NCBI RefSeq assembly: GCF_014642835.1
Contig: NZ_BMJA01000005.1
Span: 186,001 to 250,000, forward strand
Source of the DNA: Dyella nitratireducens
Lineage (GTDB): Bacteria > Pseudomonadota > Gammaproteobacteria > Xanthomonadales > Rhodanobacteraceae
DNA: 64,000 bases
Direction: 5' to 3'
This document shows, in pieces, positions 62,817-64,000 of the stretch; position 1 is the first letter of the stretch, and every line of letters begins with the position of its first letter. The translations under genes were made by a program, and so were the position numbers. Under the pieces are notes generated by a model, which did not search any database, was not told where the DNA came from, and saw nothing but the letters and a program-made list of their open reading frames with translations.

Positions 62817-64000
62817 ATGAACCAGCCTGACCGACTCGATCTCGCCACTGAACTGCAGCGCCTGCGCACCGTACAGGCGCGCGATCCGCTGCCGGACTGG
62901 CCGACCCGCGCGCGTCGTCTGCGCGCACTGGAAGCGGTTATCAGCCAGCACCGCGAAGAAATCGCCCTCGCGATCAACGTGGATTTCGGTTGCCGGCCGC
63001 GCGAAGAAACCGACATGCTGGAAGTGTTTCCCAGTCTGTCTGCGATTCGCCATGCACTACGCCATGGGCGCCGCTGGATGAAGGCCAGGCGCGGCATGGC
63101 GAGCCTGGCCTTTCTGCCGGCGGGCATCGAATTACGTCCGCAGCCGCTGGGTGTGGTGGGCATCATCGTGCCCTGGAACTATCCATTGTTTCTCGCTGCA
63201 GGTCCGCTGATCGATGCGCTCGCCGCCGGCAATCGCGCGATGATCAAGATGAGCGAATACACGCCGCGCTTTTCGCAGCTTTTCGCAGAGCTGATCGCAC
63301 GCCACTTCCAGCCCGATGAGGTCATGGTGGTCAATGGTGATGCGGCGGTGGCGCAAACGTTCGCGGCACTGCCGTTCGATCATCTGCTGTTTACCGGCTC
63401 GACCACCGTCGGCCATCACGTGATGCGTTCGGCCGCTGCCAATCTCACGCCGGTCACGCTGGAACTCGGCGGCAAGTCGCCCGCCATCATCGGGCCTGGT
63501 GCGCGTTTCGAACATGCGGTGGAACGCATCGTGCTGGGCAAGCTGATCAACGCCGGACAAACCTGCATCGCGCCCGACTATGTGCTGCTACCGCGCGCAG
63601 ACGTGGCGCGTTTCAGCGCTGCCGCACGGGAGATCACCGCACGCCTGTATCCTGATCTCGCCAACAACCGGCAATACGCCAGCATTGCTACCGATCGCCA
63701 CTATCGCCGCCTGGTGGATCTGCGTGATCGCGCCGTGAACGCCGGTGCGCGCAGCGAAGTGCTGAGCGGCGCCGCGGATCGTCCTGAGCGACGCATGCTC
63801 ACACCCACCTTGCTGATCGGCGTGAATGACGACATGCCGGTCATGCAGGAGGAAATCTTCGGCCCGCTGTTGCCGCTAGTGCCTTACGACACGCTGGACC
63901 AAGCCATTGATTATGTCGCCGGTCATCCTCGCCCACTCGCGCTGTACTTGTTCGAGCAGGATCAGGCACGTATCAATCAAGTGCTTACCCGTACGCATGC
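62817..64000 (+). CDS. coniferyl aldehyde dehydrogenase (3' end beyond window)
   Basis: The first 394 codons of an aldehyde dehydrogenase are present; the window ends inside the C-terminal region. The start at 62817 (MNQPDRLDLATELQRLRTVQ) has only a weak ribosome binding site. Motifs seen are the Asn of VPWNYPLFL, the general-base Glu in TLELGGKSP and the nucleophile in GQTCIAPDYVLLP. The GQTCIAPDY form is typical of the coniferyl-aldehyde branch of the family. It may follow the cytochrome gene in the same transcript. Confidence 0.9.
   Translation, partial: MNQPDRLDLATELQRLRTVQARDPLPDWPTRARRLRALEAVISQHREEIALAINVDFGCRPREETDMLEVFPSLSAIRHALRHGRRWMKARRGMASLAFLPAGIELRPQPLGVVGIIVPWNYPLFLAAGPLIDALAAGNRAMIKMSEYTPRFSQLFAELIARHFQPDEVMVVNGDAAVAQTFAALPFDHLLFTGSTTVGHHVMRSAAANLTPVTLELGGKSPAIIGPGARFEHAVERIVLGKLINAGQTCIAPDYVLLPRADVARFSAAAREITARLYPDLANNRQYASIATDRHYRRLVDLRDRAVNAGARSEVLSGAADRPERRMLTPTLLIGVNDDMPVMQEEIFGPLLPLVPYDTLDQAIDYVAGHPRPLALYLFEQDQARINQVLTRTH

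Overview
The window looks like the chromosome of a high-GC gammaproteobacterium, most likely order Xanthomonadales, family Rhodanobacteraceae (Dyella, Luteibacter or Rhodanobacter-like). This is an inference from gene content, from the aa3 oxidase and rpsU-yqeY-dnaG neighbourhoods, and from many GTAG-headed intergenic palindromes. No tRNA, rRNA, CRISPR array, phage or transposase gene was seen.

Layout. 0.1-16 kb is mostly housekeeping: a CtpA-type protease, a TonB receptor behind an 18-bp Zur-like palindrome, an EcsC-like protein, a FolM-like pteridine reductase, the Anbu proteasome-like peptidase facing its usual alpha-E and ATP-grasp partners, a tsaD-folB-folK operon, rpsU-yqeY-(DUF1328)-dnaG without rpoD, a DedA protein and a bestrophin-like membrane protein. 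16-27 kb is ion transport: a tripartite heavy-metal RND efflux pump, a Na/Pi cotransporter with a PhoU domain, and the MgtA Mg2+ ATPase. The mgtA gene sits behind a leader of about 570 nt that appears to hold a good sigma70 promoter, an aptamer-like closed structure, a 63-codon upstream ORF whose ribosome binding site lies in a hairpin, and a second long-range stem.

27.4-43.8 kb is the accessory part. A minus-strand cluster encodes a HlyB-type ABC exporter with a degenerate C39 domain, a HlyD adaptor, a TPR protein, two cassettes each made of a small exported protein followed by a giant secreted protein, and a sulfotransferase. Each giant protein (1217 and about 1346 aa) has an HExxH motif near its N-terminus, a beta-rich array with a 73-residue period, and a C-terminal metzincin-type domain (HExxHxxGxxD). 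The last kilobase of the two genes is nearly identical. I propose this is a dedicated type I secretion locus for double-protease repeat proteins, with candidate inhibitors or chaperones and possible substrate sulfation. It is the most unusual protein system in the window.

44-52 kb is a cytochrome c oxidase cluster read leftward (DUF2244, coxB, ctaD, a small membrane protein, ctaE, SURF1, a thioredoxin-like assembly protein, ctaA, ctaB). No ctaG is present in it. 52-64 kb reads mainly rightward: short PutA, a TlpA-like protein, an AraC-type regulator, a HicAB toxin-antitoxin pair with an operator palindrome, a divergent ArsR/SDR pair, a beta-helix lipoprotein with a diheme cytochrome, and the start of a coniferyl aldehyde dehydrogenase that runs off the window.

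Start codons were chosen by ribosome binding site, signal peptide and family alignment where these disagreed with the longest open frame. All family assignments come from reading motifs by eye; no database search was possible.
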